Below, in pieces: positions 11,850 to 20,169 of a stretch of DNA of 64,000 bases; the stretch's first letter is position 1; every line of letters starts with the position of its first letter. The notes beneath the pieces are model-generated. The model saw nothing but the letters and a program-made list of their open reading frames with translations. It ran no database searches and was not told the DNA's origin. Origin of the DNA: Acidovorax temperans (GTDB lineage: Bacteria > Pseudomonadota > Gammaproteobacteria > Burkholderiales > Burkholderiaceae_C); NCBI RefSeq assembly GCF_006716905.1, contig NZ_VFPV01000002.1:772501-836500 (forward strand). Reading direction: 5' to 3'. The position numbers and the translations under genes are program-made.

Positions 11850-12980
11850 ATGCTGCTGACACAAGACCAGGAAATGATCCGCGACGCGGTGCGCGACTTT
11901 GCCCAGACCGAGCTGTGGCCGAACGCCGCGCGCTGGGATAAGGAACACCACTTCCCCAAAGAAGCCCACCAGGGCCTGGCCGCGCTGGGAGCCTACGGCA
12001 TCTGCGTGCCTGAAGAGTTTGGCGGCGCGAACCTGGATTACGTGACGCTGGCGCTGGTGCTGGAAGAAATCGCCGCCGGTGATGGCGGCACCAGCACGGC
12101 CATCAGCGTGACCAACTGCCCCGTCAACGCCATCTTGCTGCGCTACGGCAACGCGCAGCAAAAGCGCGACTGGCTCACGCCCCTGGCGCGCGGCGAAATG
12201 CTGGGCGCGTTCTGCCTGACCGAGCCGCATGTGGGTTCCGACGCCTCTGCACTGCGCACCACGGCCGTCAAGCAGGGCGATGAATACGTGATCAATGGCG
12301 TCAAGCAGTTCATCACCAGCGGCAAAAACGGCCATGTGGCCATCGTCATCGCCGTCACCGACAAGGGTGCGGGCAAGAAGGGCATGAGCGCCTTCCTCGT
12401 GCCCACCAGCAACCCCGGCTACGTGGTGGCGCGGCTCGAAGACAAGCTGGGCCAGCACAGCAGCGACACGGCGCAGATCAACTTTGACAACTGCCGCATC
12501 CCGGCAGAGAACCTGATTGGCGCGGAAGGCGAGGGTTACAAGATCGCGCTGGGCGCGCTCGAAGGTGGCCGCATCGGTATCGCCGCGCAAAGCGTGGGCA
12601 TGGCGCGCAGTGCGTTCGATGCCGCGCTGGCGTATTCCAAAGACCGCGAGAGCTTCGGCACCGCCATCTTCAACCACCAGGCCGTGGGCTTTCGCCTGGC
12701 CGACTGCGCCACGCAGATCGAGGCGGCGCGCCAGCTCATCTGGCACGCCGCCGCGCTGCGTGATGCGGGCAAGCCCTGCCTGAAGGAAGCCGCTATGGCC
12801 AAGCTGTTTGCCAGCGAGATGGCCGAGCGCGTGTGCAGCGCAGCCATCCAGACGCTGGGCGGCTACGGCGTGGTCAACGACTTTCCGGTCGAGCGCATCT
12901 ACCGCGATGTGCGCGTGTGCCAGATCTACGAAGGCACGAGCGACGTGCAGAAGATCATCATCCAGCGCGCGCTGGCCTGA
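11850..12980 (+). CDS. Acyl-CoA dehydrogenase (short/branched-chain type)
   Basis: A 376-residue FAD-dependent acyl-CoA dehydrogenase. FAD/substrate motif FCLTEPHVGSDAS and the C-terminal catalytic glutamate Glu361 in QIYEGTSDVQ are present, which is the SCAD/2-methylacyl-CoA arrangement and differs from the upstream isovaleryl-CoA enzyme. GGAG precedes the ATG by 10 nt. It may act on short or 2-methyl-branched acyl-CoAs from isoleucine or valine. The transcript would run into repeat copy B and the IS630 element. Confidence 0.92.
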   Translation: MLLTQDQEMIRDAVRDFAQTELWPNAARWDKEHHFPKEAHQGLAALGAYGICVPEEFGGANLDYVTLALVLEEIAAGDGGTSTAISVTNCPVNAILLRYGNAQQKRDWLTPLARGEMLGAFCLTEPHVGSDASALRTTAVKQGDEYVINGVKQFITSGKNGHVAIVIAVTDKGAGKKGMSAFLVPTSNPGYVVARLEDKLGQHSSDTAQINFDNCRIPAENLIGAEGEGYKIALGALEGGRIGIAAQSVGMARSAFDAALAYSKDRESFGTAIFNHQAVGFRLADCATQIEAARQLIWHAAALRDAGKPCLKEAAMAKLFASEMAERVCSAAIQTLGGYGVVNDFPVERIYRDVRVCQIYEGTSDVQKIIIQRALA

Positions 12981-13042
12981 TGTTGCTCTTGAGTTGATAG
13001 CTGATGGCGCCTTCCAGATAAGGGCTTGCGGCCAATTTCAGG
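12981..13042 (+). repeat. Dispersed repeat family 1, copy B (interrupted)
   Basis: A divergent copy begins at the stop codon of the acyl-CoA dehydrogenase (TTGATAGCTGATGGCGCC, then CCAGATAAGGGCTTGCGGCC). Its 3' end, CAATTTCATTC, is split by a MITE and continues at 14329. Confidence 0.75.
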
Positions 13043-13060
13043 CTCTTCTAGCGAATGCTA

Positions 13061-14240
13061 GTGTGGTGTCTCAAAAATAGATAGAACTATTTTGACCGGT
13101 GTTGGTCGAATCAGCTTCCTTATAGGAGACTACGCTGATGGCCCACCCTGGACGCCCCGCCACGAAGCTGCAGATCACCGATGCCGAGCGCGCAGAGCTG
13201 CATGCGCAACTGCGCGTACGCAAAGCGCCCGAGGACGAGAAGCTGCGCATGCGAATCGTGCTGGGCTGCGCAGATGGGGAGTCGGGCACCATGATTGCCC
13301 AACGCTTGGGCACGACGGTGCAAACTGTCTCCAAGTGGCGGCGGCGCTACCGGGCGTATCGTCTGGCGGGTTTGACCGATGCCCCGCGCGCTGGCCGCCC
13401 GCGCAGTGTGGGCGACGAGCAGGTTCAGCTCATTGTGGACAAGGTTCGCCAGAGCAAGCCTGACAACGCCACGCACTGGAGCGTGCGCCAGATGAGTCGG
13501 CACGCTGGCGTATCGCCCGCGACGGTGCAGCGCATCTGGCATGCCTTTGGGCTGAAGCCGCACCTGCAAGAAACCTTCAAGCTATCGACGGATCCCCATT
13601 TCGTGGACAAGGTACGGGATGTGGTGGGGCTGTATATGGCACCACCCGATCGCGCCTTGGTGCTGTGCGTGGACGAGAAGAGCCAGATCCAGGCTCTGGA
13701 TCGCACCCAACCAGGGTTACCACTGACGTTTGGCAAACCCAGCACGCGCACGCACGATTACAAGCGCCATGGCACAACGTCGCTGTTTGCAGCGCTGGAT
13801 GTGGCCACTGGCAAAGTCATAGGACAGCTCAAGCGCCGTCACCGCAGTGTGGAATTCCTGCAGTTCCTCAAAGCCATCGATGCAGCGGTGCCTGGCGAAC
13901 AAGACATCCACCTGATCATGGACAACTACGGCACGCACAAGACGCAGGCAGTGCGGGCCTGGCTAGCAGCCCATCCTCGCTACCACGTTCACTTCACGCC
14001 CACCTCAGCGTCCTGGCTCAATCTGGTCGAGCGTTTCTTTAGCCAGATCAGCGAGCAGTGGATCAAGCGCAGCGCCCACACCAGCGTTGCTCAGCTGGAG
14101 CAATCCATACGGGAATACATTGATCGTCACAACGAGGATCCCAAGCCGTTCGTGTGGCATAAAAGTGCGGACACCATCTTGGCATCTGTGGCGCGGGCAG
14201 CGAGTACCATTATTTGATGCTTACTTTTGAGACACCACAC
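13061..14240 (+). mobile_element. IS630-family insertion sequence
   Basis: A 1,180-bp element bounded by 16-bp perfect inverted repeats (GTGTGGTGTCTCAAAA at 13061-13076 and its complement at 14225-14240). It is flanked by TA on both sides (13059-13060, 14241-14242), the target duplication typical of IS630/Tc1-mariner. The target TA lies inside the MITE inverted repeat. Confidence 0.95.
13138..14217 (+). CDS. IS630-family transposase
   Basis: A 359-residue DDE transposase. N-terminal helix-turn-helix domains (about residues 45-85 and 110-140) recognise the ends. The catalytic triad is visible as Asp179 in LCVDEKSQ, Asp262 in LIMDNYGTH and Glu298 in [10 protein letters not shown]. The frame is intact with a single ORF, so the element may be active. 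TAGGAG lies upstream of the ATG. Confidence 0.95.
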   Translation: MAHPGRPATKLQITDAERAELHAQLRVRKAPEDEKLRMRIVLGCADGESGTMIAQRLGTTVQTVSKWRRRYRAYRLAGLTDAPRAGRPRSVGDEQVQLIVDKVRQSKPDNATHWSVRQMSRHAGVSPATVQRIWHAFGLKPHLQETFKLSTDPHFVDKVRDVVGLYMAPPDRALVLCVDEKSQIQALDRTQPGLPLTFGKPSTRTHDYKRHGTTSLFAALDVATGKVIGQLKRRHRSVEFLQFLKAIDAAVPGEQDIHLIMDNYGTHKTQAVRAWLAAHPRYHVHFTPTSASWLNLVERFFSQISEQWIKRSAHTSVAQLEQSIREYIDRHNEDPKPFVWHKSADTILASVARAASTII

Positions 14241-15111
14241 TAGTGATGCACTCGATAAATGTCGTACGTCGAAATCGTCGTTTACAGACGTGCGGCGATT
14301 TCCATCACTACTATTCGCTAGAAGAGCCCAATTTCATTCATTTTTTGCCACCGCCGACTGCGGGGTGGTGCGCGTACCGGCACCTGCGGGCTGACGCCTG
14401 GGTGACTCGTGCGCAGCCTTTCGCGGGTTGCGCCGGTTGCAGTGCGGGCGGGCTTGTTCAAGGATGGAGGCCTGTTTTTTTCAGGAGCTCCGCATGCCTT
14501 TCGCGCACGTCAATGGCCAGAAGTTGTATTACGAAGACACGGGCGGAGAAGGCCCGGTCATCGTGTTTTCGCACGGGTTGCTGATGGATGGCAGCATGTT
14601 CGCGCCGCAAGTCGAGGCCCTTCGCAGCACATGGCGCTGCATCACCTGGGACGAGCGGGGCCATGGGCAGACGGCCGACCTCGCGCGCTGCGACCCCTTC
14701 ACCTACTACGATTCGGCCAACGATCTGGCCGCGTTGCTAGGGCACCTGGGCGTGCGCCAGGCCGTGCTGGCGGGCATGTCGCAGGGCGGCTACCTGTCGC
14801 TGCGCTGCGCGCTCACCCACCCCGACCTGGTGCGGGCGCTGGTGCTCATCAACACACAGGCCCTGCCGGAGCAGCCGGAAAAGATGGCGGGCCACGAGGT
14901 GCTGATGAAAGCCTGGATGGAGAACGGCCTGTCGGACGAGATTGCCGGGGTGGTAGCCCACATCATCCTGGGCGACGGCTGGGCAGGCGCCCCGCAGTGG
15001 CAGGCAAAGTGGCGCGGGTTCACCGTGCCCAATCTGATGCAATGCTTTACCACCCTGGCCAGCCGCGACGACATCAGCGACCGCCTGGGCGCCATCACAG
15101 TGCCGGCGCTA

Positions 15112-15775
15112 GCTACCAAAAGGAGGCCCCCCGGCTCTGCCGGGGAGGCAGTAGAAGTTTGACTTTTCAGGAGGTTGTCCACCGTAGAGACTTTCAATCG
15201 TGAGCCGCCAAGCAAACGAAAGGAAGAAACACGATGGACAAGTATGAAAGTTTGAGTCCCACGGCCTGGGATTGCAAATATCACGTGGTCTTCATCCCCA
15301 AGTGTCGAAGGCGAACGCTGTACAAGCAGCTACGCGAACACCTGGGTGAGGTATTCAGAAAGTTGGCCGCGCAAAAGGAATGCAGGGTTGAAGAGGGGCA
15401 TCTGATGCCCGATCACGTGCACATGATGCTGTCGATCCCACCGAAGTACTCGGTGTCGCAGGTGGTGGGCTTTATCAAAGGCAAGAGCGCAATCCACCTT
15501 GCGCGGGTGTACGGAGAGCGAAAGCGCAACTTCGTGGGTCAGCACTTCTGGGCGCGAGGGTACTTCGTCTCGACGGTGGGACGCGACGAAGCGGTGATAC
15601 GGGAGTACATCCGAAACCAGGAGAAGGAAGACGAGAGGTTGGACCAACTCGGTCTATGGAGGTGAGTAGCCACCGATAGGTGGCCCCAAGAATGAGGGGC
15701 CGCGTTAGCGACCCCTTACAGCCGCTTTGAGCGGCTCACATCCCGAATGCCCCCGGCTTTGCCGGGGGATGGTTA
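15112..15775 (+). mobile_element. IS200/IS605-family element (TnpA only)
   Basis: About 660 bp that interrupts the hydrolase gene. Each end carries a short hairpin (CCCCGGC-TCT-GCCGGGG at 15129-15145; CCCCCGGC-TTT-GCCGGGGG at 15750-15768), as in single-strand transposing IS200/IS605 elements. There is no target duplication, which also fits. Exact ends are uncertain by a few bases because the original target sequence must be inferred from the reading frame. Confidence 0.85.
15234..15665 (+). CDS. tnpA: IS200/IS605-family TnpA transposase (Y1 HUH)
   Basis: A 143-residue single-strand transposase. The HUH motif is His61-Val-His63 in MPDHVHMML, and the catalytic tyrosine is Tyr125 in VIREYIRNQE. 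The length matches stand-alone IS200 TnpA (about 140-155 residues). No TnpB follows. AAGGAAG precedes the ATG. Confidence 0.95.
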   Translation: MDKYESLSPTAWDCKYHVVFIPKCRRRTLYKQLREHLGEVFRKLAAQKECRVEEGHLMPDHVHMMLSIPPKYSVSQVVGFIKGKSAIHLARVYGERKRNFVGQHFWARGYFVSTVGRDEAVIREYIRNQEKEDERLDQLGLWR

Positions 15776-15982
15776 CTGGTGCATGGCGAACTGGACAACG
15801 CCATTGATCTGCAACGTGCTCAGGCTATGGCCGACGGCCTGCCGCGCGCGAGCATGGTGGTGGTGCCCGGCGCCGGGCATGCCAGCAACCTCACGCACCC
15901 CGAGCCCGTGAATGCTGCATTGGCGGCGTTTCTCGCCCGCCTGTAAAACACCAAGCGCCCGTGATGGGCGGGGGCGCCGCGG

Positions 15983-16471
15983 TCACGTTGCGTTCAGTGG
16001 CCGGTGCGCGGGCCGCAGCACCACGGTAATTTGTCCATTGGTTTCGATGGTGGCACGTTCCACCTCGTGCGCGTGCAGGCAGCCGCCAGCACGCAGCGCG
16101 GCCTCCACGTCGTCGCGGGTCAGCAGCTCCTTGCGCATCAGCGTCTGGTTCAGTTCACCCTTGTCAATCAGCACCTGGGCCTTGCCATCCACCCAGGAGC
16201 CCACGCGCGGAAAGTGAAACGCCAGCCGCGCCAGCGCCGCATGGCACAGCATCAGCGTGCTGGCAGAGATCAATCCGCCCACCAGCGAGTTGTCGCCCGC
16301 GTTCATCGAGTTTTGCACCGCGTTCGACAGAATCAGCAGCAGGATCAAATCAAACGGCTCGTACTGCCCCGTCTGCCGCTTGCCCGTGAGGCGCATGAAC
16401 ACCAGCAGGAACAGGTACACGACGATGCCGCGCAGTACAAACTCCCACCACGGCACGCTCATCTGCCACAT
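15983..16471 (-). CDS. DUF421 (YetF-like) membrane protein
   Basis: A 162-residue protein with about three N-terminal membrane helices (around residues 10-28, 41-55, 62-82) and a C-terminal soluble domain containing the family pattern LIDKGELNQTLMRKELLTRD. DUF421 proteins are inner-membrane proteins of unclear function, related to B. subtilis YetF; this one is somewhat short (many are 200-230 residues). It is read toward the broken hydrolase and diverges from the DUF4197 gene. Confidence 0.85.
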   Translation of the reverse strand: MWQMSVPWWEFVLRGIVVYLFLLVFMRLTGKRQTGQYEPFDLILLLILSNAVQNSMNAGDNSLVGGLISASTLMLCHAALARLAFHFPRVGSWVDGKAQVLIDKGELNQTLMRKELLTRDDVEAALRAGGCLHAHEVERATIETNGQITVVLRPAHRPLNAT

Positions 16472-16621
16472 TGCAAGGCTCCTTCCTGGATGCTGGACGG
16501 GTGCAGTCTACGGCCTGTGAACCAAGCTTGGAGCCTGAGCGAAAATCGGGTACCTCCGGCCCGCGGTGCAGTTGCTGCCCTGCGGGAACCATCCGTCGCT
16601 TTCACCGAAAGAACCGCCGCC

Positions 16622-17320
16622 ATGCAACGCCGCCAATTCCACCAAACCAGCCTCGTCGGGGCGCTGCTGTGCACCACCTATCAGCATGCCTGGGCGCTGT
16701 CGCTGGGCGATATTTCCAACGCCGATGCCGGCCGTGGCGTCAAGGCTGCGCTGGCGCAGGGCGCGCAGGCCGCCGTGGCGCTGCTGGGGCGCCCCGATGG
16801 CTTTCTGGGCAACCCCAAGGTGCGCATTGGTCTGCCGGGCTACCTGGAAGATGCCGCCAAGGTCATGAAATCCATGGGCCAGGGCAAGCGCATTGATGAA
16901 CTGGTCACCTCCATCAACCGCGCCGCTGAAGCCGCCGTGCCGCTGGGCAAGGACATCCTGGTCCAGGCCGTGCAGTCCATGAGCGTGACCGATGCCAAAA
17001 ACATCCTCACAGGCGGCGATACGTCGGTCACCGAGTTCTTCGTGACCAAGACGCGCGCTCCGTTGTCTGAGCGCTTTTTGCCCGTGGTGAACAAGGCCAC
17101 AGAAAACGTGGGCCTCACCCAGAAGTACAACGCCTTTGCCGGCAAGGCGGCCAGCTTTGGCCTGCTCAAGCCCGAAGAAAGCAACCTGGCAGGCTACGTC
17201 ACGGGCAAGACGCTTGACGGCCTGTTCTTCATGATTGGCGAAGAAGAACGCAAGATTCGCCAGAACCCGGCAGGCGCAGGCAGCGCTGTGTTGCAGCGCG
17301 TGTTCGGGGCCTTGCGGTGA
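16622..17320 (+). CDS. DUF4197 family exported protein
   Basis: A 232-residue protein with an N-terminal export signal (MQRRQFHQTSLVGALLCTTY, cleavage near AWA-LSL at about residue 25). The rest matches DUF4197: repeated ALAQGAQAAVALLG-type helices, PLGKDILVQAVQSMSVTDAK, and a conserved YVTGKTLDGLFFMIGEEER near the end. Function is unknown; location is probably periplasmic. The stop overlaps the GTG of the next gene (GTGA at 17317-17320), implying translational coupling. Confidence 0.88.
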   Translation: MQRRQFHQTSLVGALLCTTYQHAWALSLGDISNADAGRGVKAALAQGAQAAVALLGRPDGFLGNPKVRIGLPGYLEDAAKVMKSMGQGKRIDELVTSINRAAEAAVPLGKDILVQAVQSMSVTDAKNILTGGDTSVTEFFVTKTRAPLSERFLPVVNKATENVGLTQKYNAFAGKAASFGLLKPEESNLAGYVTGKTLDGLFFMIGEEERKIRQNPAGAGSAVLQRVFGALR

Positions 17321-17754
17321 GCCGCACGCCTGCCGTTCCTTCTGCTGCCTGCCCCTGCGGCCGCCTGCAAGGCTCCGGCGCCAAGGCCAAGCCCCTGGCC
17401 TATGCCGACTGCTGCGGCCGTTTTATCGACCATTGGGATGCCCAGCCCGCGCCCGACGCCGAATGCCTCATGCGTTCGCGCTACACCGCCTTTGTGCGCG
17501 AGCGGGCCGACTACCTGCTGGCCACCTGGCACCCCAGCCACCGCCCCGCCACGCTGGACTTTGACCCCGCCACCCAATGGCTGGGGTTGGAAGTGCGCGG
17601 CCACTGGGTGAAAGACGTCGACCACGCCGAGGTCGAATTCGTCGCTCGCCACCGCCTGGGCGGCCGCGCCGTGCGCCTGCACGAACGCAGCCGCTTCCTG
17701 CGTGAAGGCGGACGCTGGTACTACGTCGATGGCGACATGCTCCCTGTGCGTTGA
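17317..17754 (+). CDS. YchJ family protein (UPF0225)
   Basis: A 145-residue YchJ-type protein. It has an N-terminal Cys cluster (ACPCGRL, then DCCGRFI), the family signature MRSRYTAFVRERADYLLATW, and a C-terminal NTF2-like half ending RWYYVDGD. The E. coli homologue has a similar length (about 150 residues). The cysteines suggest zinc binding; the role is unknown. GTG start inside the upstream stop codon. Confidence 0.9.
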   Translation: MSRTPAVPSAACPCGRLQGSGAKAKPLAYADCCGRFIDHWDAQPAPDAECLMRSRYTAFVRERADYLLATWHPSHRPATLDFDPATQWLGLEVRGHWVKDVDHAEVEFVARHRLGGRAVRLHERSRFLREGGRWYYVDGDMLPVR

Positions 17755-17779
17755 ACTGGCTTCCCACCACTTTTCCATT

Positions 17780-17835
17780 TTTAATGAAATTGGCCTCCAG
17801 CGCTTTCTGGATAAGCGCTACCAGCTATGAAATTT
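17780..17835 (-). repeat. Dispersed repeat family 1, copy C
   Basis: A reverse-oriented copy (read on the minus strand: ATAGCTGGTAGCGCTTATCC, then AAAGCGCTGGAGGCCAATTTC). It fills the gap between YchJ and the HAD gene, and the ATG of the HAD gene (17827) falls inside its end. Confidence 0.88.
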
Positions 17836-18489
17836 GAAGCAATATTGTTCGACTGCGATGGCGTGCTGGTAGACAGCGAACCCATCACCAACGGCGTGCT
17901 GTGCACCATGCTCAACGAAGCGGGCTGGGCCATTAGCGCGCAAGACTGCATGGAGATCTTCATCGGCAAAACCGTGCGCAGCGAAGCCGCTCGCATTGAA
18001 GCGCACACCGGCCAGCCGCTCACTGATGCCTGGATGGCCCAGTTCTACGCCCGCCGCAATGCCGAACTGCAAGCGCGCCTGCAGCCCATCGCCGGTGCGG
18101 TGAATGCCGTGCGTGCCGTGCACGCGCTGCTCGGTGGCCGCATCGCCTGCGCCTCGGGCGCAGACCGGCAGAAGGTGGAGATGCAACTCGCCCAGGTGGG
18201 GCTGGCCAGCTACTTTGGTGACCGCGTTTTCAGCGGCCACGAAATGCCTCGCACCAAGCCCGCGCCTGATGTGTACCTGGCTGCCGCCGCCGCGCTGAAG
18301 GTAGACCCCGCCCGCTGCCTGGTGGTGGAAGACACGGTGACCGGCGTTACCGCCGGTGTGGCGGCCGGGGCCACGGTGGTGGGCTACAGCCCTTCATCGG
18401 TAGGCCACAGCTCGCCCGAAGCCCTGCGCGCCGCCGGGGCCGTGCAGGTGATTGCCGACATGGCCTTGCTGCCTGCGTTGCTGGCATAG
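17827..18489 (+). CDS. HAD-superfamily phosphatase, subfamily IA
   Basis: A 220-residue HAD hydrolase of the beta-phosphoglucomutase/phosphoglycolate type. Motif I is FDCDGVLVDSE (nucleophile Asp9, acid Asp11). Motif II lies in ACASGADRQK, motif III Lys in RTKPAPDVY, motif IV in VVEDTVTGVTAG. A helical cap lies between motifs I and II. Substrate is a small phosphorylated compound, not identifiable. Its start codon and leader are supplied by repeat copy C; no clear Shine-Dalgarno is seen. Confidence 0.9.
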   Translation: MKFEAILFDCDGVLVDSEPITNGVLCTMLNEAGWAISAQDCMEIFIGKTVRSEAARIEAHTGQPLTDAWMAQFYARRNAELQARLQPIAGAVNAVRAVHALLGGRIACASGADRQKVEMQLAQVGLASYFGDRVFSGHEMPRTKPAPDVYLAAAAALKVDPARCLVVEDTVTGVTAGVAAGATVVGYSPSSVGHSSPEALRAAGAVQVIADMALLPALLA

Positions 18490-18600
18490 CGCCGCTGCGT
18501 GGATGGGGCTTGGCGCGCCCTGGACGATGTGCGCAGAAGATCCATAGGGATGTCCTGCATAACTCCCTGCGGTCTGTGATAGCGCGGCCTCGGGCAGTCC

Positions 18601-18659
18601 GCTGCGTTGCTTTTCTTGCCAATAGCCCGGCTATTGGCTGCAAAAAGACGCCTTGCAGC
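18601..18659. repeat. REP-like palindrome
   Basis: A perfect hairpin GCCAATAGC-CCG-GCTATTGGC (18618-18638) sits inside longer imperfect arms (GCTGCGTTGCTTTT and GCAAAAAGACGCCTTGCAGC). It lies just left of the first IS110 element. REP-like palindromes are common targets of IS1111-group elements, so the placement may not be accidental. Confidence 0.6.
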
Positions 18660-18840
18660 CTATCCCGATCCGCACTACCACCGACTCGCGAGGGTTATGC
18701 AGATGGCATGGACGTCTCCACCTACACCGCCGTTGGCGCCGTCGGCCTGTTACCCGATACAAGGTGGGGCCTGGCGGTAACGGCATCAAAGTGCCAAAGT
18801 GGAAGTTCGTCGCAACCACCTTTGAACCGGAGGCCCCACC

Positions 18841-19884
18841 ATGCAATTTACTGCAACGCTGCCAGTCATCGGAATGGATATTGCCAAGCACGTGTTCCAG
18901 CTGCACGTCGTGGATGCCCAGACAGGCGAGGTCACCCGGCACAAGCTCAGGCGTGATCGAGTAACCGCATTCTTTGCCAATCGTCAGAAGTCCCTCGTCG
19001 CGATGGAGGCTTGTGGCGGTGCGCACCACTGGGCCAGAACGCTGCAGACGCTGGGACATGAGGTCAAGCTGCTGCCCGCCAAGCATGTTCGCGCCTTTGT
19101 GCTGCGCGACAAGACTGACGCCCGTGATGCCCAGGCCATCTGGGTAGCGGCCCAGCAACCTCACATCAAGGCCGTGCCTGTCAAGAACGAGCAGCAGCAA
19201 GCTTGCCTGACACTGCACCGTATGCGCGCTCAGCTCATGAAGGTGCGCATCATGCAAACCAACGCGCTGCGCGGGTTGCTCTACGAGTTCGGAATCGTGC
19301 TGCCTGAGGGGCACCGGGCATTGCTCAAGCTCGTTCAGGACGCACTGGCCAAAGCCCAGGAACAGCGGCTGCCAGAAGTGGTGGTCGTCAGCATTCAGGA
19401 TCAACTGCGTCGTATCGACAGCCTGCAGTGCGATATCGATCAGCTGGACAAACGGCTGGCCTCGATGGTCAAGCAAAACCAGCACATGCTGGCACTGCAA
19501 GCCATACCGGGCATCGGTCCGTTGACGGCGACAGCCTTGGTATCTACTGCAACCGACCTGTCCAGCTTCGAGTCCGGCAGGCAATTCGCCGCCTGGCTGG
19601 GACTGACGCCCCGACAGACTGGCACCGGAGGGAAGACCCGGCAGTTGGGGATATCCAAACGCGGAGACCCTTATGTGAGGACCATGCTGATGCACGGCGC
19701 TCGCGCCGTGATTGCCAGGAGTCAGCGAAGCGGCTGGATCGAGAGACTGTTACTGCGCCGCCCATACAGCGTGGTGGTCGCGGCGCTGGCCAACAAGCTG
19801 GCCCGAACAGTCTGGGCAGTCCTGGTCAAAGGCAAGGCCTTTGACCAGGTGAGATGGAATCCGGTCGACCTCGCCGCAGCCTGA
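18841..19884 (+). CDS. IS110-family (IS1111 group) DEDD transposase
   Basis: A 347-residue IS110 recombinase. The RuvC-like N-terminal domain shows the acidic set in GMDIAKHVF, VAMEACGG and DKTDARDAQAIW. The C-terminal Tnp domain contains PGIGPLTATALV, AAWLGLTPRQ and the conserved SKRGDPYVR-type segment (ISKRGDPYVRTMLMHGAR). GGAGG lies 9 nt before ATG 18841. Apparently intact. Confidence 0.94.
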   Translation: MQFTATLPVIGMDIAKHVFQLHVVDAQTGEVTRHKLRRDRVTAFFANRQKSLVAMEACGGAHHWARTLQTLGHEVKLLPAKHVRAFVLRDKTDARDAQAIWVAAQQPHIKAVPVKNEQQQACLTLHRMRAQLMKVRIMQTNALRGLLYEFGIVLPEGHRALLKLVQDALAKAQEQRLPEVVVVSIQDQLRRIDSLQCDIDQLDKRLASMVKQNQHMLALQAIPGIGPLTATALVSTATDLSSFESGRQFAAWLGLTPRQTGTGGKTRQLGISKRGDPYVRTMLMHGARAVIARSQRSGWIERLLLRRPYSVVVAALANKLARTVWAVLVKGKAFDQVRWNPVDLAAA

Positions 19885-20144
19885 GACCACCACAATGAAC
19901 TGAGAACACCAAACGCTAGGAAACCGTTTTGAAGGAGAGCATGCAAGAAGCTTGTGTGATGGGTCAACAGGTCAAACCGGGGTGGGGGCAATCCGATAGG
20001 GATACAGGGCATCAAGCCCGATGTGCAGACAGGAGCCTCACCCGCGAATGCCATCAGGGCCAGCAGGACGAACACCCTGCACCGACAGGCCGTATGTAAG
20101 ACTGCAAACCCTTCAGACCTTCACGCCGCCGAATCTTGCTCTTC
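19885..20144 (+). ncRNA. Putative bridge RNA region of IS1111-group copy 1
   Basis: The 3' non-coding end shares blocks with the same region of copy 2 despite different transposases: GTGATGG, CAGGTCA-ACCG, AATCCGATA, CCTC-ACC-GCGA and CCATCAGGG. IS110-family recombinases are guided by a bridge RNA from a non-coding end; in the IS1111 group it is the right end. The conservation is seen; the RNA is inferred. Confidence 0.5.
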
Positions 20145-20169
20145 TGGAGACGTCCATGTAAGGACATCC

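Larger units (their letters stand above)
13041..14328. mobile_element. ISL3-like MITE (106 bp) carrying an IS630 insertion
   Basis: Terminal inverted repeats lie at 13041-13060 plus 14243-14248 (GGCTCTTCTAGCGAATGCTA + GTGATG) and at 14303-14328; they match at 24 of 26 positions. An 8-bp direct repeat, CAATTTCA, flanks the element (13033-13040 and 14329-14336). A GGCTCTT terminus and 8-bp duplication are characteristic of the ISL3 family. Without the nested IS630 the element is 106 bp and codes for nothing. An inner hairpin (GAAATCG/CGATTTC) fills the middle. Confidence 0.82.
14494..15946 (+). pseudogene. Alpha/beta hydrolase, broken by an IS200/IS605 element
   Basis: The 5' part (14494-15111) encodes an alpha/beta hydrolase: oxyanion motif FSHGLLMDG, nucleophile Ser96 in GMSQGG. 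The frame then enters the insertion and stops at 15162 after 17 foreign residues. The missing C-terminus lies at 15776-15946 in the same frame (LVHGELDNAID with the catalytic Asp, GAGHASNL with the catalytic His, stop TAA). Joined, it gives a normal protein of about 262 residues. Without the Asp and His the truncated product should be inactive. Substrate unknown. Confidence 0.9.
18701..20160 (+). mobile_element. IS110-family element, IS1111 group (copy 1)
   Basis: A 1,460-bp element. Subterminal inverted repeats (ATGGACGTCTCCA at 18708-18720; complement at 20145-20157) leave 7 nt outside on the left and 3 nt on the right. That asymmetric arrangement is the mark of the IS1111 group and also defines the ends. 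There is no target duplication. The 3' non-coding part of about 275 nt is long and structured. Confidence 0.85.
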
